Of a stretch of DNA of 8,607 nucleotides, positions 6,801 to 8,607 are shown one piece after another. The DNA lies in assembly GCA_937967755.1 (NCBI GenBank), contig CALBTA010000302.1:1-8607 (forward strand), written 5' to 3'. Made by a program: the position numbers and the translations under genes. A model generated the notes under the pieces. The model was not told the origin of the DNA and did not search any database. It saw nothing but the letters and a program-made list of their open reading frames with translations. Every line of letters begins with the position of its first letter. Positions within the stretch are counted from its first letter, which is position 1. This DNA comes from an uncultured Planctomycetaceae bacterium. Its GTDB lineage: Bacteria > Planctomycetota > Planctomycetia > Pirellulales > Pirellulaceae.

Positions 6801-7427
6801 TCAGCCCGCAACTCGCGTGTTGGGCTCTTCGCTCCAGCGAGCAATTGTGAGCGAACTGGTGAACTTGAATTCCGGCCAGTTCCAGTCAACGGGACTTGTC
6901 ACGTAGATTGCTGCGCGCTTGTTGAGTTGGCCGAAAATAAGGGAGAGCACACGTTGAACTCCCGTCGGATCGCACATGCCCGATGTCCAAAATACAATGG
7001 TGTCAGCGGGAGTATTCAACGCGGCGAGTATACCCAACGCTGTTCTTGGGTTTCCCGCGGCGTGGGCAAATGGCATATCCGGTTTCAATCCCGCGGCCGA
7101 TATTTGACGACCGGCTTCCTGCTGGCTCAACTCGGTATTTTTCGATAGCCAATAGAGAAGCGTTTGACTCCGAAACATTGTCCGCCATTGGCGCAGCGGC
7201 ATGGCCGGTCTTGCTACGACTACGCTCTTGGAACTTATGGGTCCACCGGGCGTGGGTGCTTGAAATTTCTCAAGCAATTCATCAAACACATCACCCGATT
7301 CAAACGTGTTCTCGTTAAAAGCAAGCTGTGCAACCTCGCCGGGATGAACGGTGAATTCCGGGACTGCGAACGCTCCAATGCGAAAACCATCGCATGACAA
7401 CAGCGGCCGAATTGTTTTCGTGGTCAT
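6801..7427 (-). CDS. Degenerate ABC-ATPase-like protein without Walker A (208 aa)
   Basis: I do not recognise an exact family. ATG 7427 overlaps the stop of the ParB-like gene (TAATG at 7425-7429) and is preferred over an upstream non-ATG start at 7463. The layout follows an ABC ATPase. The N-terminal strand pair is CDGFRIGAFAVPEFTVHPGE (12-31), like the dGf..g.f.l..Ge opening of ABC domains. A helical middle with WLSKNTELSQQEA follows (93-105). Then comes a signature-like stretch AAGNPRTALGILAAL (123-137) and, at Walker B distance, ADTIVFWTSGMCDPTGVQRV (141-160), which parallels the 'DEPT..LDP.G' segment but lacks the acidic pair. RAAIYVTSPVDW (171-182) resembles the H-loop strand without a His. 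There is no GxxGxGK(S/T) motif. It may be a non-catalytic nucleotide-fold protein; as coupled partner of the ParB-like gene it could be its regulator or immunity factor. Existence as a gene is likely; the function is inference. Confidence 0.7.
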   Translation of the reverse strand: MTTKTIRPLLSCDGFRIGAFAVPEFTVHPGEVAQLAFNENTFESGDVFDELLEKFQAPTPGGPISSKSVVVARPAMPLRQWRTMFRSQTLLYWLSKNTELSQQEAGRQISAAGLKPDMPFAHAAGNPRTALGILAALNTPADTIVFWTSGMCDPTGVQRVLSLIFGQLNKRAAIYVTSPVDWNWPEFKFTSSLTIARWSEEPNTRVAG

Positions 7428-7750
7428 TACCGGTTCTCCAATCGCGACATCACCCACGACCAAACCGTGCGGGTCGGAAAATGATAGCTTCGCGAACGAA
7501 CTCGCTCTCTCCAGTCACCATGTCGAATAAGTTGATCCAAGCATTGTGTGTCACCAGTTTCCCAAGCGATCTCCAAGGCCGCGTTGATACGGTGATGACC
7601 GTCATTGACGTAGTACACCCCATTCTCATCGACGAACCCAATGACTCGCGCGAAAGGTTCTTCAAACCTGAATTGCCCTGTCAGCATGTCGTGCTTGATT
7701 TGATCGATGACCTCGTCCGATCTTAAGTCTTGCCCCAGCGCAGATCGCAA
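7427..7750 (-). CDS. ParB/sulfiredoxin-fold-like small protein with DGHHR motif (107 aa from TTG; frame open to 7798)
   Basis: A small protein with the core VYYVNDGHHRINAALEI (residues 45-61 counted from TTG 7750). This resembles the GxRRxxA/GHHRxxA box of ParB-like and sulfiredoxin-fold nucleotide-binding domains, some of which occur as ParB-like nucleases. A preceding helical region (SDEVIDQIKHDMLTGQFRF, 11-29) and a strand with VIGFVDENG (36-44) fit that fold. The only conventional start in the frame is TTG 7750, yet the frame upstream reads SNLRWFPGKIDPLL, which looks like coding sequence (L-R-W-F-P-G-K-I-D-P), up to codon 7798 beside the DUF1553 stop. The true start is therefore uncertain (see findings). 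Its TAA overlaps the ABC-like gene's ATG, so the two are translationally coupled. Nuclease, CTPase or toxin roles are possible, none shown. Confidence 0.65.
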   Translation of the reverse strand: MRSALGQDLRSDEVIDQIKHDMLTGQFRFEEPFARVIGFVDENGVYYVNDGHHRINAALEIAWETGDTQCLDQLIRHGDWRERVRSRSYHFPTRTVWSWVMSRLENR

Positions 7751-7798
7751 AAGCGGATCGATCTTGCCCGGAAACCATCGCAGGTTCGAATCTCCACA

Positions 7799-8607
7799 TT
7801 AATCTACGTATAAAAACTCATTCGCGTTCAGCAGCACGTGGCAGAAGTCGACTAGCGCGCTGCCGGGTGGTGCTGGTCTGGTTTCCTCACTGGCCGATGC
7901 GATGGTGGCGTTGTTGTCTTGTGATGATTGATCTGCCAGGGGCGTTTCTCCTTCGCCGTCAAAACGCCATTGGCCGACGGTCGCTTCTCCGCCCGGTTCC
8001 TTACTGCCAATCAGAAGTTGTTCACCTGCCAACACGGCTGTTGATATCCGAACATCGTCAATCAACCCGTCCCAGTAATGCCGGTTGGTATTTTCCCGGC
8101 CGCCAAGATTCAAGGCGTATTCAGGGCGGAAATCCCGCACCACTTCGTGGGCCGCGCTGGTGGTTTGCAGCTGGCCGTCGCCGATTAGTTTCTTCACGTA
8201 GAACGTCACGCCATCTTCGGACGTGTCTCCGACGTTGACGCTGACCGCGACATAATACGGCTGATTCAATTCCAGGTGGATGTCCGACGGGACGACTTCG
8301 TACTTCATTTGCCCGCTGGCGGTGCGGCCAACCAGTTGCAGAATCAGGTTACCCGGCTTGTACTTCGACTTCTTGCTGGTCACGCCGAACGCCCAGCCGG
8401 GATGGGTTGTTTTGGAGTTCCAGTGGGCCGCGATCGTTCGCACCGTGGCGTCTTCGTAGAGCGAATGCAACTGCACCAACGCCTCGACCGTGAAATTGCC
8501 CGAGGGCAATGATTCGTCAAATGGCACAACCAGCTTCTTCTGTTGGCTGGAAGGTTTCAAAACGGCCGCGGGCGAACCGGTGGTGGGGAACTTTGCGGTC
8601 GCGAGGG
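7799..8607 (-). CDS. DUF1553/PSD1-type planctomycete protein with LamG-like domain, C-terminal 268 residues (partial)
   Basis: The frame is open to the right edge, so only the C-terminal part is present. Most of it is a LamG/concanavalin-like beta sandwich: from FTVEALVQLHSLYEDATVRTI through WAFGVTSKKSKY to YWDGLIDDVRIS, with alternating strands typical of the fold. A second piece, VGQWRFDGEGETPLAD, precedes a final PGSALVDFCHVLLNANEFLYVD. That tail (D-F-C-H-V-L-L-N-x-N-E-F-L-Y-V-D) is what I know as the end of PSD1/DUF1553 proteins, the large planctomycete exported proteins that often also carry PSCyt cytochrome-like and DUF1549 domains. Their usual neighbour is a DUF1501 gene; here two small genes intervene. 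The role is unknown; the LamG part probably binds carbohydrate or protein at the cell surface. The TTG at 8560 is not the real start, because the frame continues upstream of it. Confidence 0.85.
   Translation of the reverse strand, partial: LATAKFPTTGSPAAVLKPSSQQKKLVVPFDESLPSGNFTVEALVQLHSLYEDATVRTIAAHWNSKTTHPGWAFGVTSKKSKYKPGNLILQLVGRTASGQMKYEVVPSDIHLELNQPYYVAVSVNVGDTSEDGVTFYVKKLIGDGQLQTTSAAHEVVRDFRPEYALNLGGRENTNRHYWDGLIDDVRISTAVLAGEQLLIGSKEPGGEATVGQWRFDGEGETPLADQSSQDNNATIASASEETRPAPPGSALVDFCHVLLNANEFLYVD

Noticed and set aside
6077..6850. 257-codon plus-strand open frame opposite the DUF1501 gene
   Set aside because: Antisense shadow of a well-supported DUF1501 gene; the composition is rich in Arg/His/Gln with no recognisable motif.
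7776..7798. tRNA T-arm-like GGTTCGAATC on the plus strand
   Set aside because: The bases flanking the loop (GCAGG and CTCCA) do not pair into a 5-bp stem, and no acceptor or anticodon arm is found; the stretch reads as coding on the minus strand.
7662..7799. 45-codon frame starting at the ATG that overlaps the DUF1553 stop
   Set aside because: It is out of frame with the LRWFPGKIDP and DGHHR segments and has no protein-like features; more likely a remnant or a start separated from its gene by a frameshift.
1..8607. CRISPR array, transposase, integrase or IS ends
   Set aside because: No spaced direct repeats, transposase motifs or terminal inverted repeats were seen on either strand.

Overview
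The window looks like a chromosomal stretch from a planctomycete, most likely Pirellulales. I infer this from gene content: two secreted sulfatases side by side, a DUF1501 protein with a twin-arginine-type leader, the C-terminal end of a DUF1553 (PSD1) protein carrying a LamG-like domain, and a planctomycete-style redoxin. These gene families are strongly amplified in that phylum. The DNA is moderately GC-rich in the large genes and more AT-rich in several small ones.

Layout. Positions 1-378 (minus) hold the N-terminal part of a secreted redoxin that runs off the left edge. A 302-base divergent intergenic region follows (379-680). Then come two plus-strand sulfatases, 681-2531 (sulfatase plus HEAT-like tail) and 2611-4029, 79 bases apart and probably cotranscribed. 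An unrecognised 146-aa plus-strand gene (4134-4574) ends convergently against a long minus-strand gene row. In the direction of transcription, from the right edge to the left, that row is: DUF1553/LamG protein (C-terminal end only, 8607-7799), ParB/Srx-like small protein (7750-7427, frame open to 7798), degenerate ABC-ATPase-like protein (7427-6801), DUF1501 protein (6772-5318), 69-aa small protein (5273-5064), and a retropepsin-like aspartyl protease that is broken by an apparent one-base deletion (5064-4649).

How the genes fit together. The sulfatases carry formylglycine-type active-site motifs and Sec signal peptides, and would desulfate exported or environmental sulfated glycans. DUF1553 and DUF1501 genes usually sit next to each other in planctomycetes. 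Here about 1 kb carrying two unrelated small genes lies between them. A second small two-gene unit (69-aa protein plus retropepsin) follows the DUF1501 gene, behind a possible extended -10 promoter. Both small units are joined internally by a TAATG stop-start overlap, and a third TAATG occurs at the DUF1553 stop.

The most interesting material is these two coupled units: (a) the 69-aa protein with an LPRADK helix and its retropepsin-like partner, in which the protease copy is frameshifted; and (b) the ParB-like protein coupled to an ABC-like protein that keeps a signature-like segment but has no Walker A motif. Their functions cannot be read from this sequence. Any toxin-antitoxin or effector-immunity role is inference.
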